DNA of 64,000 bases from a bacterium. GTDB lineage: Bacteria > Chloroflexota > Chloroflexia > Chloroflexales > Kallotenuaceae. The stretch lies in contig JADDQF010000102.1 of NCBI GenBank assembly GCA_016781505.1, positions 1 through 64,000 on the forward strand, in the 5' to 3' direction. This document shows positions 1 through 10,065 of this stretch, in pieces (position 1 is the first letter of the stretch; every line of letters starts with the position of its first letter). Made by a program: the position numbers and the translations under genes. The notes under the pieces are model-generated. The model saw only the letters and a list, made by a program, of their open reading frames with translations. It had not been told where the DNA came from and ran no database searches.

Positions 1-399
1 CGTGAGCGCGGCGTCACAATTATTTTGACGACCCACGATCTGGCGGATATCGCGCGCTTGTGTCCACGGGTCGTACTGATCGACCATGGGCAAGTCATCT
101 ATGACGGAACGCTCGCGGCGCTGAGTGCACGGTATGGGCGGTGGCGGACGCTTGTCGTCGACCTTAGCCACGAGGTCGAAGCGGTATCCGTGCCGCAGGC
201 CGAGGTGGTGCGGCGCGAAGGACCACGAGTGTGGCTACGCTTTGATCGGGCCGCTACGACCGCCGCCGCGTTGATTACGGATGTAGCTGCCGCCTATCCC
301 GTGCGCGATTTAACGGTCGAGGAACCGGAGATTGAAGCGATCGTGCGGGATATTTATGAGGCTGGCAGCGCACTTAATCACCGGGCGCTTGCCCCATAA
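1..399 (+). CDS. ABC transporter ATP-binding protein, C-terminal part (5' end outside window)
   Basis: The open frame enters the window already coding: the first codons read RERGVTIILTTHDL, the H-loop (switch) region that follows Walker B in ABC ATPases. The rest is the C-terminal extension after VVLIDHGQVIYDGTLAAL, typical of ABC-2 type export ATPases of the CcmA/daunorubicin-resistance kind. It would power a multidrug, polysaccharide or lipid exporter. Walker A, signature and Walker B motifs and the permease partner lie upstream, outside the window, so the substrate cannot be told. It converges on the znuA-like gene with a 5-bp gap. The TTG at 25 is internal, not a start. Confidence 0.85.
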   Translation, partial: RERGVTIILTTHDLADIARLCPRVVLIDHGQVIYDGTLAALSARYGRWRTLVVDLSHEVEAVSVPQAEVVRREGPRVWLRFDRAATTAAALITDVAAAYPVRDLTVEEPEIEAIVRDIYEAGSALNHRALAP

Positions 400-404
400 C
401 CCTC

Positions 405-1457
405 CTACTGCAACGCGGCAACGATCTGTTGTACGTTGTACTGCATCATCTTGATGTATGTGTCGCCGTTGCTGCCAGCCTCGCCGAGCGCATCGGTGTA
501 CAAGTCGGTCACAACTTTGATCCCGGCCTCATTCGCCACCTGCTCGGCTAATCGCGGGTTGACGGTGTTTTCGGTGAAAGCGGCCGGTACGTTCTGCTCC
601 CGAATCAGCTGCACGAGTTGGGCAATTTGCTGGGCCGACGGCTCTTGCTCGGTTGAAACATTCTCGAAGACGTTGCCAACAACGGTGAAACCATAGCGCT
701 TGGCAAAATAGGCAAAGTTGTCGTGATTGGTGACCAGCTTGCGCCGATCCGCTGGTATCGTAGCAACTTGCTGCGTGATGGTGGCGTCAAGCTCCTTCAG
801 CTGAGTAATATAGGCTGCTGCCTGGTTATCGTAGGTGGCAACATTGCCCGCGTCCACCTGCTTAAGGCCGTCACGAATGTTTTCCACATAGCCGATAGTG
901 TTCTGCACATCCAGCCACATGTGCGGGTCGTTCCCCGCGCCTTCTTGGTCGTGGGCATCTGTCTCGGCGCTTGCCGCTGCGCTTGTATGCTCGCTTCCCG
1001 TGCCATGCTCCTCATGCTCAGCGCTTGCCAGGGTCGGCAAGCCTTCCGAAACCACCACTGTTGGCCGTGATCCGCCCGCATTCGCGACCAGCTCCTCCAG
1101 CCAGTCTTCAAGGCCCAACCCGTTCTCAAACAGAACGTGCGCCTCGCTGATGGCTTGCACATCGCTGGGCGTAGGCGAGTACGTATGGGGATCGGTGCCG
1201 GGCGGCAGCAGCACGCGGACATCCACTCGTTCGCTGCTGACATTTTTAGCCAGATCGCCAATAATGCTGGTGGTAGCTACTACCTGCAGTTTCCGGCCAG
1301 TGGATGCTCCTGCATTGCTGCTTCCCCCATCCCCGCCGGCGGTTAGAGCTGTGTCCGTTGATGATTGCGGCGATGTGCCAGCCGCACCGCAGGCGACGAG
1401 TAAGCTGCTCGCTACCAGCAGCTTAAAGAAACGTGCAGAGCCTTTGTGCCAAAACAT
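405..1457 (-). CDS. znuA: Zinc/manganese ABC transporter substrate-binding lipoprotein (ZnuA/AdcA/MntA family)
   Basis: Predicted extracellular metal-binding lipoprotein, about 350 aa, of the cluster A-I solute-binding family. The N-terminus has basic residues, a hydrophobic stretch and the lipobox LVAC. The ATG at 1457 is preferred over an upstream frame start because it has GAGGGG just upstream and puts the signal peptide at the N-terminus. Family motifs are PPGTDPHTYSPTPSD (first His ligand), a His- and acid-rich loop (AEHEEHGTGSEH onward) typical of zinc-specific members, DPHMWLD (second His) and the C-terminal TDLYTDALGE with the acidic ligand. The His-rich loop favours zinc over manganese. 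No permease or ATPase of the A-I type is next to it; the ATPase fragment at 1-399 is a different, exporter-like class. The gene symbol is therefore a family-level name. Confidence 0.85.
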   Translation of the reverse strand: MFWHKGSARFFKLLVASSLLVACGAAGTSPQSSTDTALTAGGDGGSSNAGASTGRKLQVVATTSIIGDLAKNVSSERVDVRVLLPPGTDPHTYSPTPSDVQAISEAHVLFENGLGLEDWLEELVANAGGSRPTVVVSEGLPTLASAEHEEHGTGSEHTSAAASAETDAHDQEGAGNDPHMWLDVQNTIGYVENIRDGLKQVDAGNVATYDNQAAAYITQLKELDATITQQVATIPADRRKLVTNHDNFAYFAKRYGFTVVGNVFENVSTEQEPSAQQIAQLVQLIREQNVPAAFTENTVNPRLAEQVANEAGIKVVTDLYTDALGEAGSNGDTYIKMMQYNVQQIVAALQ

Positions 1458-1547
1458 GCTGTGTCCCCTCTGGTGTCGGCGTACGAATTCGATGGATGCT
1501 GCAATACTGTCACGCAGCACTACCTGTTTCGATTATAGATACGACAT

Positions 1548-1569
1548 ATCATTAAGTCAAATTATTGAT
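1548..1569. promoter_or_regulatory. Inverted repeat upstream of znuA, possible metalloregulator operator
   Basis: ATCATTAA at 1548-1555 and TTATTGAT at 1562-1569 form an inverted repeat (7 of 8 positions match) with a 6-bp spacer, in an AT-rich stretch about 90 bp ahead of the znuA start. Fur-family and Zur operators are AT-rich dyads of about this size. A second, more distant dyad (TGATAC 1566-1571, GTATCA 1598-1603) overlaps it. Assignment to Zur, Fur or MntR is inference. Confidence 0.35.
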
Positions 1570-1953
1570 ACTGGTGAACGTTCTATAACGGTATAGCGTA
1601 TCAATATAAAGGAATATGCTGCAGCATCACCAAGTGGGCGGCAGCAAAAGGCCACGCCTGCTGCAGGTCGCTGCTCACAGATCGTGGCGCTTCGAGGTTC
1701 AGATTGTGGCGGTTAGCGGATGATAAGGTATGGGGGAGGGAAATCTACGAGCGGCAGCGCGGCAGGTAATTGTGTGGGCGTATGATACGTCGGCTCATCC
1801 GTAAGCGGCAAACACACAACGAATTGGCAACCGGCAACCCAGCGGGGGAGCACCGTTCGGCTAGCAAACGTGCCGAACGGCGCTTCTCCTGCGAGCCAAT
1901 GCTGCACTGGCGCCCCCGCTCACTTATAGTCGTTGTGCTACGACGTAAGGAGA
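1570..1953. other. Gene-free stretch between znuA and carB, with one hairpin
   Basis: I see no convincing gene here; the open frames have no ribosome binding sites. The main structure is a hairpin with perfect arms CCGTTCGG (1853-1860) and CCGAACGG (1873-1880), loop 12 nt. It can be extended by imperfect pairing of the flanking GAGC with GCTT. It lies about 75 bp past the carB stop on the minus strand and has no clear T-run, so it may mark the 3' end of the arginine/car transcript or stabilise it. Confidence 0.35.
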
Positions 1954-4900
1954 TCAGGTTATCGGTTGCTGATCGTCGCGCAAGCCGGCCGACAAAGCGT
2001 GCCACTCTTGCAACGAGCGTACGGTCCACGCGCCGGATTTGAGCGCCTTGATCGCCTCGATTGCCGCCTCGGCGCCGCTCAACGTGGTGATCGACACCAC
2101 GCCGTACTGTACGCCGGCCCGCCGCATGGCTAGCTCGTCATAAAAGCTGGCCTGACCAAGTGGCGTGTTGACGATCAGATTGATCTCGCCGTTCTTGATC
2201 AGGTCCACGACATTCGGCCGGCCCTCGTTGACCTTGAACACGATGTCGGCGTGGACGCCATGTTGGGCGAGGTAGTCCGCGGTGCCGCCTGTGGCCACAA
2301 GCCGGAAGCCCAGCGCGGCAAACTCACGCGCGATCGGCACAACGTTGGGCTTGTCGGCATCGTTAACGCTCACAAAGACCGCACCACCCCGCGGCAGGTC
2401 GCGGTTGCAGCCAAGCTGGGCCTTGGCGAACGCCTCGCCAAAGGTTTCGCCGGAGCCCATGCCCTCGCCGGTTGAGCGCATCTCTGGGCCGAGCGACGTA
2501 TCGACGCCGGGAAACTTCGACCACGGCAGCACAACTTCTTTGACATGAAAGCCCGCAATTACCGGTTCCTCGGTAAAGCCCAGCTGCCGTAGCTTGCGGC
2601 CGGTCATCACTTGCGCGGCCACCTTGGCCCAGGGCACGCCCGACGCTTTGGAAACGAACGGGACGGTGCGGGAAGCGCGCGGATTGACCTCCAGCACATA
2701 CACGACATCGTCTTTCATCGCGTACTGCACGTTCATCAGGCCGACGACGTTAAGGGCCTTGGCTAGGGCAACGGTGTAGCGTCGCATGGTTTGGAGGTGC
2801 TCGGCGGGGACCATGGACGGGGGAAGCACGGCCGCCGAATCACCGGAGTGAATGCCGGCGAGCTCGATCTGGTGCATAATGCCCGCGATCACTACATCCT
2901 CGCTATCGGCGACTGCGTCGACATCAAACTCCCAGGCGTCTTCCAAAAACTTGTCGATCAGCACGGGGTGATCGGGCGAGATGTCGGCGGCTTCGCGCAT
3001 GTATTTGCGCAGCTCGTCTTCGGTGTACACAATCGCCATGCCGCGGCCACCCAACACATATGATGGCCGGACCACAACCGGGAAGCCGATGCGCTGGACG
3101 ACTTGAACAGCGGTTTCGAAGGAGGTTGCGGTGCCGTTCGCCGGCTGCGGAATATTATGTTCACGCAGCAGTGCCCCGAAGCGCTCCCGATCCTCGGCCA
3201 GATCGATGGCTTCCGGCGTCGTCCCCAGAATTGGTACACCCGCCGCTTCAATCGACCGCGCCAGCTTGAGCGGCGTTTGGCCACCGAACTGCACGATCAC
3301 GGCTATGTTTGGGCTTGGCCGCGCTGGATCAAGGGCAAGACCTTGGCCCTCTTCGTCGACAATATTGAGCACATCTTCCAGTGTGAGCGGCTCGAAGTAG
3401 AGCCGGTCGGAGGTGTCGTAGTCGGTGGAGACGGTTTCGGGGTTGCAGTTGACCATGATCGTTTCATAGCCCAGCTCTCGCAGGGCGAAAACGGCGTGGC
3501 AACAGCAGTAGTCGAACTCCAGGCCTTGGCCGATACGGTTCGGGCCGCTGCCGAGGATGATAACCTTTGGCCGATCAGTGGGATCGGATTCGCTCTCGGT
3601 TTCATACGATGAGTACAGGTAGGGCGTGAGCGCGGGAAACTCGGCGGCGCAGGTGTCGACCCGGTGGTAGGTCGGCACGATCGCCTGTGTCTTGCGCTTA
3701 GCGCGTACAGCTTCCGGCTTGGCATGTAACAGCATGGCCAGCTGCTGATCGCTGAAGCCGGTGCGCTTGGCCTCCCGCAGCAAGCGCGGCGGCACAGTGT
3801 CGAGCGTAAACGCGCGTAGACGGCCTTCCAGATGCAGGATATGCGCGAACTGGGCCACAAACCACGGATCATAGCCAGTGAGCCGGGCTACCTGCCGCTC
3901 ATCCATGCCACTCTGTAGCGCATAGCGCACATAGAACGGTCGCTCAGGACGGGGCGTGATCAGATATTCCCGGAGCCGCTCGCCGTCGATCCCCTCTTTG
4001 CCGTCGGCGCCCCACCCACCGCGGCCGATCTCAAGACTGCGCAGGGCCTTTTGCCAGGCCTCGGCAAAGGTCCGACCAATCGCCATCGCTTCGCCGACCG
4101 ATTTCATCTGTGTGCCGAGATTTGGCTGCGCGCCTGGAAACTTTTCAAAGGCAAAGCGCGGAATCTTAACCACGACATAGTCGAGGGTCGGCTCGAATGA
4201 GGCCGGCGTTTCGCGGGTAATGTCGTTGGGCAGCTCGTCCAACGTGTAGCCCACCGCCAGCTTGGCCGCGATTTTGGCGATCGGAAAGCCCGTAGCCTTG
4301 GAGGCGAGCGCCGACGACCGCGACACCCGTGGGTTCATCTCGATCACGATTACGCGACCATCGCGCGGATTGACGGCGAACTGGACATTGGAGCCGCCGG
4401 TCTCGACGCCAACGGCACCCATTACGGTAACGGCCATGTCGCGCAGCCGCTGATATTCACGATCAGTTAGGGTTTGGGCCGGCGCTACCGTAATGCTGTC
4501 GCCGGTATGCACGCCCATCGCATCCAGATTTTCAATCGAGCAGATAATCACGACGTTGTCGGCGCGATCGCGCATCACCTCAAGCTCGAATTCCTTCCAC
4601 CCGATCACGCTCTCCTCGACCAACACCTGATTCGTAGGCGAAAGATCTAGGCCGTTTTCAACTATCGAGCGAAACTCCTCGATGTTGTAGGCAATGCCAC
4701 CGCCCGTGCCGCCCAGCGTAAAGGACGGCCGGATAATCGCGGGAAAGCCGGTCTCCTTGACGATCTGGAGGGCTTCGTCGAGGGTAATTGCCACACCGCT
4801 GCGGGCAACGGGCAGCCCAACGCGTGCCATCGCCTGCTTGAAGAGCTCGCGATCTTCGGCGATCTCGACCGCTTGCACGGATGCCCCGATCAGCGGACAG

Positions 4901-5235
4901 CCATACTCGTCCAGCACGCCCGCGTTGTGCAAGGCAACCGCGAGATTCAGCGCCGTTTGACCGCCAACCGTCGGCAACACAGCGTCGGGCCGCTCCTTGG
5001 CGATGATCCGGCTGACGCTTTCAACGGTCAACGGCTCGATATAGGTCGCATCGGCAAACTCGGGGTCCGTCATGATGGTGGCGGGATTCGAGTTGACCAG
5101 CACGACGCGAAAGCCTTCTTCTCGCAGCGCCTTGCAGGCCTGCACGCCCGAGTAATCGAACTCACTGGCCTGTCCGATCACAATCGGTCCGGCACCCAGG
5201 ATCAGAATCGTATGAATATCAGTTCGTTTAGGCAT
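1954..5235 (-). CDS. carB: Carbamoyl-phosphate synthase large subunit
   Basis: Synthesises carbamoyl phosphate from bicarbonate, ATP and ammonia delivered from CarA, feeding arginine and pyrimidine synthesis in the cytoplasm. At 1093 aa it is full length (E. coli CarB 1073). The duplicated architecture is visible: first synthetase half from [18 protein letters not shown] with ATP-grasp segment [10 protein letters not shown]; second half from [18 protein letters not shown] with [12 protein letters not shown]; then the C-terminal MGS-like allosteric domain ([11 protein letters not shown] to the end). It is the last gene of the minus-strand arginine cluster, separated from carA by a methyltransferase and ung, so the two subunits are encoded about 1.6 kb apart. 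The ATG start at [14 protein letters not shown] fits the family. No frameshift. Confidence 0.97.
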   Translation of the reverse strand: MPKRTDIHTILILGAGPIVIGQASEFDYSGVQACKALREEGFRVVLVNSNPATIMTDPEFADATYIEPLTVESVSRIIAKERPDAVLPTVGGQTALNLAVALHNAGVLDEYGCPLIGASVQAVEIAEDRELFKQAMARVGLPVARSGVAITLDEALQIVKETGFPAIIRPSFTLGGTGGGIAYNIEEFRSIVENGLDLSPTNQVLVEESVIGWKEFELEVMRDRADNVVIICSIENLDAMGVHTGDSITVAPAQTLTDREYQRLRDMAVTVMGAVGVETGGSNVQFAVNPRDGRVIVIEMNPRVSRSSALASKATGFPIAKIAAKLAVGYTLDELPNDITRETPASFEPTLDYVVVKIPRFAFEKFPGAQPNLGTQMKSVGEAMAIGRTFAEAWQKALRSLEIGRGGWGADGKEGIDGERLREYLITPRPERPFYVRYALQSGMDERQVARLTGYDPWFVAQFAHILHLEGRLRAFTLDTVPPRLLREAKRTGFSDQQLAMLLHAKPEAVRAKRKTQAIVPTYHRVDTCAAEFPALTPYLYSSYETESESDPTDRPKVIILGSGPNRIGQGLEFDYCCCHAVFALRELGYETIMVNCNPETVSTDYDTSDRLYFEPLTLEDVLNIVDEEGQGLALDPARPSPNIAVIVQFGGQTPLKLARSIEAAGVPILGTTPEAIDLAEDRERFGALLREHNIPQPANGTATSFETAVQVVQRIGFPVVVRPSYVLGGRGMAIVYTEDELRKYMREAADISPDHPVLIDKFLEDAWEFDVDAVADSEDVVIAGIMHQIELAGIHSGDSAAVLPPSMVPAEHLQTMRRYTVALAKALNVVGLMNVQYAMKDDVVYVLEVNPRASRTVPFVSKASGVPWAKVAAQVMTGRKLRQLGFTEEPVIAGFHVKEVVLPWSKFPGVDTSLGPEMRSTGEGMGSGETFGEAFAKAQLGCNRDLPRGGAVFVSVNDADKPNVVPIAREFAALGFRLVATGGTADYLAQHGVHADIVFKVNEGRPNVVDLIKNGEINLIVNTPLGQASFYDELAMRRAGVQYGVVSITTLSGAEAAIEAIKALKSGAWTVRSLQEWHALSAGLRDDQQPIT

Positions 5236-5281
5236 CTATGCTCCGGTTCGTTTGATCTATCAAAATAGCTCATCCATCTTG

Positions 5282-5959
5282 TTAAATATTTGGAATCTGC
5301 CAGTCGATTGGCGTTTTGCCCGCCGCCTCAAGGGCTGCGTTGATCTGGGAAAATGGTCGGCTGCCAAAAAAACCATTCTTAGCTGAAAGAGGCGACGGAT
5401 GAGCCGACTTTACCACGGTATGGCGGCTGGTATCAATAAAGCCGAGCTTTTTGTGCGCGTACGCTCCCCACAGCACAAACACGACCGGACTATCCTTGGC
5501 GTTGACCGCCCGAATAACAGCATCAGTAAATGTCTCCCAGCCTTTGCCCTTGTGCGAAGCTGGTTGATGGGCCCGCACCGTGAGCACTGCGTTCAGCAGC
5601 AGAACGCCTTGTTCCGCCCAGGGCACGAGATAGCCGTTGTTGGGCGCGCGGCAGCCGATGTCGCTGTTAAGCTCGCGGTAGATATTTGCCAGGGATGGCG
5701 GCGGCTTAATGCCGGGTCGGACCGAGAAGGCCAGCCCATGCGCTTGGTTATCGTCGTGATACGGGTCTTGGCCCAAGATCAGCACGTTAACCTGCTCGTA
5801 GGGTGTCAGCTTCAGCGCATTAAAGACGTCGGGCTCTGGCGGAAACACCGTATGCTCCCGCCGCTCGACATCGACAAATTGCTGCAGCTTTTCAAAGTAT
5901 GGCTGCTTAAGCTCGTCGGCGAGCACGTTGTGCCAGGAGGCGGGAAGGTCAATGTTCAT
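5282..5959 (-). CDS. ung: Uracil-DNA glycosylase, family 1
   Basis: Removes uracil from DNA in base excision repair. From the ATG at 5959 it is 225 aa, near E. coli Ung (229). The water-activating loop GQDPYHDDNQAHGLAF and the DNA-intercalation loop HPSPLSAKNGFFGSRPF are intact, as is the central VFVLWGAYAHKK segment. A 26-codon upstream extension is open but basic and not conserved, so I start at MNIDLPASWHN. The GAGAGG upstream is distant and weak. It is an odd passenger between carA and carB: 46 bp from carB, 81 bp from the methyltransferase. Confidence 0.93.
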   Translation of the reverse strand: MNIDLPASWHNVLADELKQPYFEKLQQFVDVERREHTVFPPEPDVFNALKLTPYEQVNVLILGQDPYHDDNQAHGLAFSVRPGIKPPPSLANIYRELNSDIGCRAPNNGYLVPWAEQGVLLLNAVLTVRAHQPASHKGKGWETFTDAVIRAVNAKDSPVVFVLWGAYAHKKLGFIDTSRHTVVKSAHPSPLSAKNGFFGSRPFSQINAALEAAGKTPIDWQIPNI

Positions 5960-6040
5960 AGATTCGCCTGCTTGTCCTCTCTGCATTGATCGGCTGCGCC
6001 GCGCACGTATGCGAGACGACGTATTGCCAGATGTCACTGC

Positions 6041-6850
6041 TCATTCACATGTAGCTAAAAAGAGGCCGACATCTTTGGTGATACGCAGTGGTCCCTGGGC
6101 GGCGATTTCAGCCTCCACAGCCCGGACCAAACGGGCCCGCTCCTCGGCTCCAAATGCTCGGGTGTCCGCCGTCGACAGAATAAAAGCCACAATCGGCTCG
6201 GCTTCGGGAACGATCAACCCGTCCGGGTAACGCCGCAGCTCAACTCCTTCAAACCAGCGGGCGATCTCGGCTCCGCCATTTTCAAGCAAAAACGTGCCGG
6301 TGCTCGGTCCACCCCAAGCTGCTGTCCCTAGATCATGCCGTTCCACGAGCGCATGGATCTCGCGCAGATGTGCCTCCCCGTTCGTAGCCGCAAAAAACCG
6401 TCCGCCGGGATGCAGCACCCGTTTGATTGCGGCATACGCTCGCTCGCGACTGGGCACATGGTACAGCATATGGTTGGCGATCACGGCGTCAAAGTGGGCG
6501 GCGGCAAAGGGCAAGTTTTGCACGTCCGCTACCTCGAAGGCAAACGGATGTCCGACGGCTTGAAGATTGCGCCGGGCTTCGTCCAACATGCCGGGCGAAA
6601 AATCAGCCAGGGTGATCTGCCAACCGGCGGGAATGTGCTCGGCGTTTTCCTGCCACAGGTAGCCCGGCCCGCAGCCGATTTCAAGAATGGCGCACTGAGC
6701 CGGGAGGTCGAGCTGTTCAAAGACCCAGCGCAGCCAGCCCTGCTGGTTGGTGCTGAAGCGTTTATGCAGCTCGACCCGCGCATTAAATTTCGTAGCGTCT
6801 TGGTACTGGTCGGCGCGCAGATACCCTTGATCGGCGATTCGAGACACCAC
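6041..6850 (-). CDS. Class I SAM-dependent methyltransferase, target unknown
   Basis: 269 aa from a GTG start preceded by GGAGGAAGCA. The SAM-binding fold is clear: motif I ILEIGCGPGYLW (around residue 56), acidic motif II region, ADVQNLPFAAAHFDAVIANHMLYHV (motifs III-IV) and HPGGRFFAATNG (post-motif). This is the Methyltransf_11/25 type that acts on small molecules, but nothing shows the substrate. It sits 20 bp after carA and 81 bp before ung, in the same direction, so it is probably co-transcribed with the arginine genes; a role there is not evident. Confidence 0.85.
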   Translation of the reverse strand: MVSRIADQGYLRADQYQDATKFNARVELHKRFSTNQQGWLRWVFEQLDLPAQCAILEIGCGPGYLWQENAEHIPAGWQITLADFSPGMLDEARRNLQAVGHPFAFEVADVQNLPFAAAHFDAVIANHMLYHVPSRERAYAAIKRVLHPGGRFFAATNGEAHLREIHALVERHDLGTAAWGGPSTGTFLLENGGAEIARWFEGVELRRYPDGLIVPEAEPIVAFILSTADTRAFGAEERARLVRAVEAEIAAQGPLRITKDVGLFLATCE

Positions 6851-6870
6851 TGCTTCCTCCAGACGCCAGC

Positions 6871-7986
6871 TTAGCGTTCCCGCTCCTGTTCCATCAGCCG
6901 TACAAACTCGGTAAAGAGTTGATCGGCGTCATGCGGCCCTGGCGCGGCCTCCGGGTGGTATTGCACCGAAAAGGCCGGATAGCGCGTGTGACGCAGTCCT
7001 TCCACCGTGCCGTCGTTCAGGTTGCGATGGGTGACCTCGATGTCGTCGGGCAGCGACTCGGCCGCGACCGAAAAGCCATGATTTTGTGACGTGATTTGGA
7101 CGTGGCCACTGCTCAGATCCTTGACCGGATGATTACAGCCGTGGTGGCCATACGGCAGCTTAAAGGTCGAGCCGCCCACTGCCAAGCCCATCAACTGGTG
7201 ACCGAGGCAAATACCAAACATCGGCGTGCGGCCCAGCAGCGTCTCGATATGCTTGACGGCATAGTCCAGTGTCGCCGGATCACCAGGCCCGTTCGACAAA
7301 AACACGCCATCCGGCTTGAGGGCCAAAACATCTTCCGCCGTGGTGGTAACGGGCACCACGGTAACATGGGCGCCGTGGTCTACCAGCTTGCGGAGAATGT
7401 TCCGTTTGAGCCCAAAATCGTAGGCGACGACATGCAACCGGGGCGGAGGCGACGCAATCCCAGCCCACTCGCCGCTGCCTTGGCTCCAGGTATAGGGCTG
7501 GCGCGTGCCCACGCCGCTGGCAAGGTCTAGCCCTTCCATCGGCGACGCCGTCCGAGCCAAGTTCAGCAAATACTCGGTGTCGTCCGTCTCAGTGGAGATG
7601 GCGGCCCGCAGCGCGCCTTTTTCGCGAATATGGCGAGTCAGGGCGCGCGTGTCGATATCGGCCAGCGCGACGATCTCGTGCTCGCGTAGGTAGTGCGCTA
7701 ACGCGGTTCTGGCGCGCCACGACGAGTAGTCATCGGTGTAGGAGCGTACCAAAAAGCCCGCAACATAGGGCCGTTCAGCCTCCGGATCGATCTCGTTCAC
7801 TCCGGTATTGCCGATATGCGCGGCGGTCATCGTTACGATCTGGCCGGCATACGAGGGATCGGTTAATACTTCCTGGTAGCCGGTCATGCCGGTCGCAAAA
7901 ACTACCTCACCGGTCGTCTCGCCCTGCGCGCCAAAGGAGCGTCCTTCAAAGACGCGGCCATCTTCCAATACCAACAATGCTTCCAT
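6871..7986 (-). CDS. carA: Carbamoyl-phosphate synthase small subunit (glutaminase)
   Basis: Hydrolyses glutamine and channels ammonia to CarB. 371 aa, slightly short of E. coli CarA (382). The N-terminal small-chain domain starts [18 protein letters not shown] and has the [20 protein letters not shown] signature. The C-terminal class I amidotransferase domain carries the nucleophile Cys in FGICLGHQL and the His-Glu pair in [13 protein letters not shown]. It follows argD by 68 bp in the minus-strand cluster. Its partner carB is the cluster's last gene. Confidence 0.97.
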   Translation of the reverse strand: MEALLVLEDGRVFEGRSFGAQGETTGEVVFATGMTGYQEVLTDPSYAGQIVTMTAAHIGNTGVNEIDPEAERPYVAGFLVRSYTDDYSSWRARTALAHYLREHEIVALADIDTRALTRHIREKGALRAAISTETDDTEYLLNLARTASPMEGLDLASGVGTRQPYTWSQGSGEWAGIASPPPRLHVVAYDFGLKRNILRKLVDHGAHVTVVPVTTTAEDVLALKPDGVFLSNGPGDPATLDYAVKHIETLLGRTPMFGICLGHQLMGLAVGGSTFKLPYGHHGCNHPVKDLSSGHVQITSQNHGFSVAAESLPDDIEVTHRNLNDGTVEGLRHTRYPAFSVQYHPEAAPGPHDADQLFTEFVRLMEQERER

Positions 7987-8054
7987 CTATCTCTGCTCTT
8001 TGTTCGACAAACCAAACGCACTGTCCCAACTCGGTTGTTGCGGTCGTTCGTCGA

Positions 8055-9248
8055 TCAACTTAACACTTCCAACGCATGGTGCAAGATACCGATCATCTCG
8101 TCCACATGCTCACGCTCAACAATCAGCGGCGGCACAAAGCGGATCACGTCGTCGCCCGCCGGTACCAGCAGGAGGCCCGCCTCTTGAGCTGCGTTTTTAA
8201 CCGCGGCCGCACTGCCACGAACCTGCATGCCCTGCATCAAGCCACGCCCCCGGATGTCAACTACGTTTGAGTCGTGTGCCTGGATTTCACCCAGCCGGGT
8301 CCGCAGATAATCGCCAACCTCGCGCACATGCGCCAGCATGGCCGGGTCGCTCAGCCGGCGAAAGACCGCCGCCGCTACCGCGCAGACCAGTGGCCCGCCC
8401 GCAAAGGTCGAGCCGTGGTCGCCGGGCTGAATATGCGCCGCGACGGCGTCAGTTACCAGGATGGCCCCAATCGGGAGGCCATTGCCGAGTGGCTTGGCCG
8501 CGACCATGATGTCCGGCATTGTGTCGGTTGCTTGGTGCGCCCACACTGTACCCGTCCGTCCACCGCCCGACTGAATCTCGTCAAAGATCAGCAGCGCGCC
8601 GTGCTGGTCGCAGAGCTGCCGTAGGCCAGCCAGAAACTCATCCGTCGCAGGTGTGACACCGCCCTCGCCCTGGATCGGCTCCACGATCACCGCGCACACG
8701 GTGTCGTCCATGATTTGTCGGGTTGTTGTGAGGTCGTTGAAGGGAGCAAAGCGTACACCGGGCATCAATGGCTCGAAGGGCTCGCGGTACTGCGCTTTAT
8801 GGGTCGTCGCCAGCGCGCCCATGGTGCGACCATGAAAGCTGTGCTCAAAGGCAACAATGCCGGTCTTTCCTGGACCATGCGTTTGCCGTGCCACTTTACG
8901 GGCAAATTTCAGTGCTCCTTCAACCGCCTCCGTGCCGGAGTTGCTGAAGAAGACCTTGTCGGCAAAGCAGGACTCGACCAGCAGCTTGGCTAGCTCGACG
9001 GCCGGCTCGGTCCAATACAGGCTTGAAACGTGGGTGAGCTTGGCGGCCTGCTCTTGAATCACGGTCAAAGACGTTGGATCGGCGTGGCCCAGCGCGTTCA
9101 CGGCTATGCCGGCCACGAAATCAAGGTAGCGCCGGCCCTCGGTGTCCCAAACCTCCATGCCCTTGCCGTGGGCTAACACAAACGCCGCACGATTATACGC
9201 TTTAACAAAATAGCGCTCCGCGTCAGCGATTACCTGCGATGTGCTCAT
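8055..9248 (-). CDS. argD: Acetylornithine aminotransferase
   Basis: PLP-dependent class III aminotransferase, 397 aa, converting N-acetylglutamate semialdehyde to N-acetylornithine. Visible features are FSNSGTEAVEGALKFARK (phosphate/PLP contact), VIVEPIQGEGGVTPA, LLIFDEIQSGGGRTG with the cofactor Asp, and the Schiff-base lysine in MVAAKPLGNGLPIGA. It starts 3 bp after the argB stop, so the two are tightly coupled. Members of this group can also use succinyldiaminopimelate; the neighbours point to arginine. Confidence 0.95.
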   Translation of the reverse strand: MSTSQVIADAERYFVKAYNRAAFVLAHGKGMEVWDTEGRRYLDFVAGIAVNALGHADPTSLTVIQEQAAKLTHVSSLYWTEPAVELAKLLVESCFADKVFFSNSGTEAVEGALKFARKVARQTHGPGKTGIVAFEHSFHGRTMGALATTHKAQYREPFEPLMPGVRFAPFNDLTTTRQIMDDTVCAVIVEPIQGEGGVTPATDEFLAGLRQLCDQHGALLIFDEIQSGGGRTGTVWAHQATDTMPDIMVAAKPLGNGLPIGAILVTDAVAAHIQPGDHGSTFAGGPLVCAVAAAVFRRLSDPAMLAHVREVGDYLRTRLGEIQAHDSNVVDIRGRGLMQGMQVRGSAAAVKNAAQEAGLLLVPAGDDVIRFVPPLIVEREHVDEMIGILHHALEVLS

Positions 9249-9251
9249 CGG

Positions 9252-10007
9252 TTATGCTCCCTCCGCGATCTGCGTTCCCGTCCCGCTGCGCAGCCCTTCA
9301 AGGTTGGTGATGCGCACAGCCTGAACGCCGGCTAGCGCTCCGATAGCCGAACGCACTTTAGGCACCATCCCGCCGCCAATGGCTTCGGTTGCGATATGCT
9401 GCTCGATCTGTCCCGGCGTTAGCCGTGGCACAACGGCGCCGTCGATCATGACGCCCGGCACGTTTGACACAAAGATCAGCTCGTCGGCCTGTAGCGCGGT
9501 TGCAATCGCCAGCGCGGCATGGTCGGCGTTAACGTTGGTGGGACCTTGATCCTCCTGGTCGACCGAAACCGGAGACACTACGGGCAGCCACCCCTGAGCA
9601 AGCAGCAGACGTAAAACCTCGGCCCGGACCGCCACCACCTCGCCGACGCGCCCTAGATCACGGCCTTCGGGCCGCATCGGGGTTGTTTGCAGCAAATGCA
9701 GATCAACACCGCTAAGGCCGATAGCGAGCACGTCGGCCGCGTTCAGCTGTGCCACGAGTCGCTTGTTGACCGCACCGCTCAGCACTTGCTCGACCACCGC
9801 CATAGCTGCAGGGCTGGTTGCGCGCATACCATCCACAATCTCGAAGTCGAGCCCGTGGCGCTGCAAGCCCATTGCGATCTCTTTGCCCCCGCCATGCACG
9901 ATCACGCCGCGCTGACCAGCAGCGTTTAGTGTTCGCACGGCTGTGGCGAGGCCGGCCAAGAATTCTGGCTGATCGATTTCGTTGCCGCCGATTTTTAGTA
10001 CGTACAT
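9252..10007 (-). CDS. argB: Acetylglutamate kinase
   Basis: Amino acid kinase family protein, 251 aa, phosphorylating N-acetylglutamate. The N-terminal lysine motif VLKIGGNEI, the glycine-rich loop VIVHGGGKEI and the C-terminal ATP-binding NVNADHAALAIA and GGGMVPKVRSA segments are present. It is shorter than the ~295-aa feedback-inhibited ArgB enzymes and lacks their N-terminal extension, like E. coli ArgB (258). Such short enzymes are usually not hexameric or strongly arginine-inhibited, which suits control at the leader. LysZ of the LysW pathway is a possible lookalike, but no lysW is here and argJ is, so ArgB is preferred. Confidence 0.93.
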   Translation of the reverse strand: MYVLKIGGNEIDQPEFLAGLATAVRTLNAAGQRGVIVHGGGKEIAMGLQRHGLDFEIVDGMRATSPAAMAVVEQVLSGAVNKRLVAQLNAADVLAIGLSGVDLHLLQTTPMRPEGRDLGRVGEVVAVRAEVLRLLLAQGWLPVVSPVSVDQEDQGPTNVNADHAALAIATALQADELIFVSNVPGVMIDGAVVPRLTPGQIEQHIATEAIGGGMVPKVRSAIGALAGVQAVRITNLEGLRSGTGTQIAEGA

Positions 10008-10065
10008 AACTTAACCAGCAAGTAGCAGCGTGCGCCGACCAACATTGGTCCTTGCATGCTTATTG

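Noticed and set aside
1929-1943. GTCGT/ACGAC hairpin next to the carB stop as a terminator
   Set aside because: Only 5 bp, no T-run.
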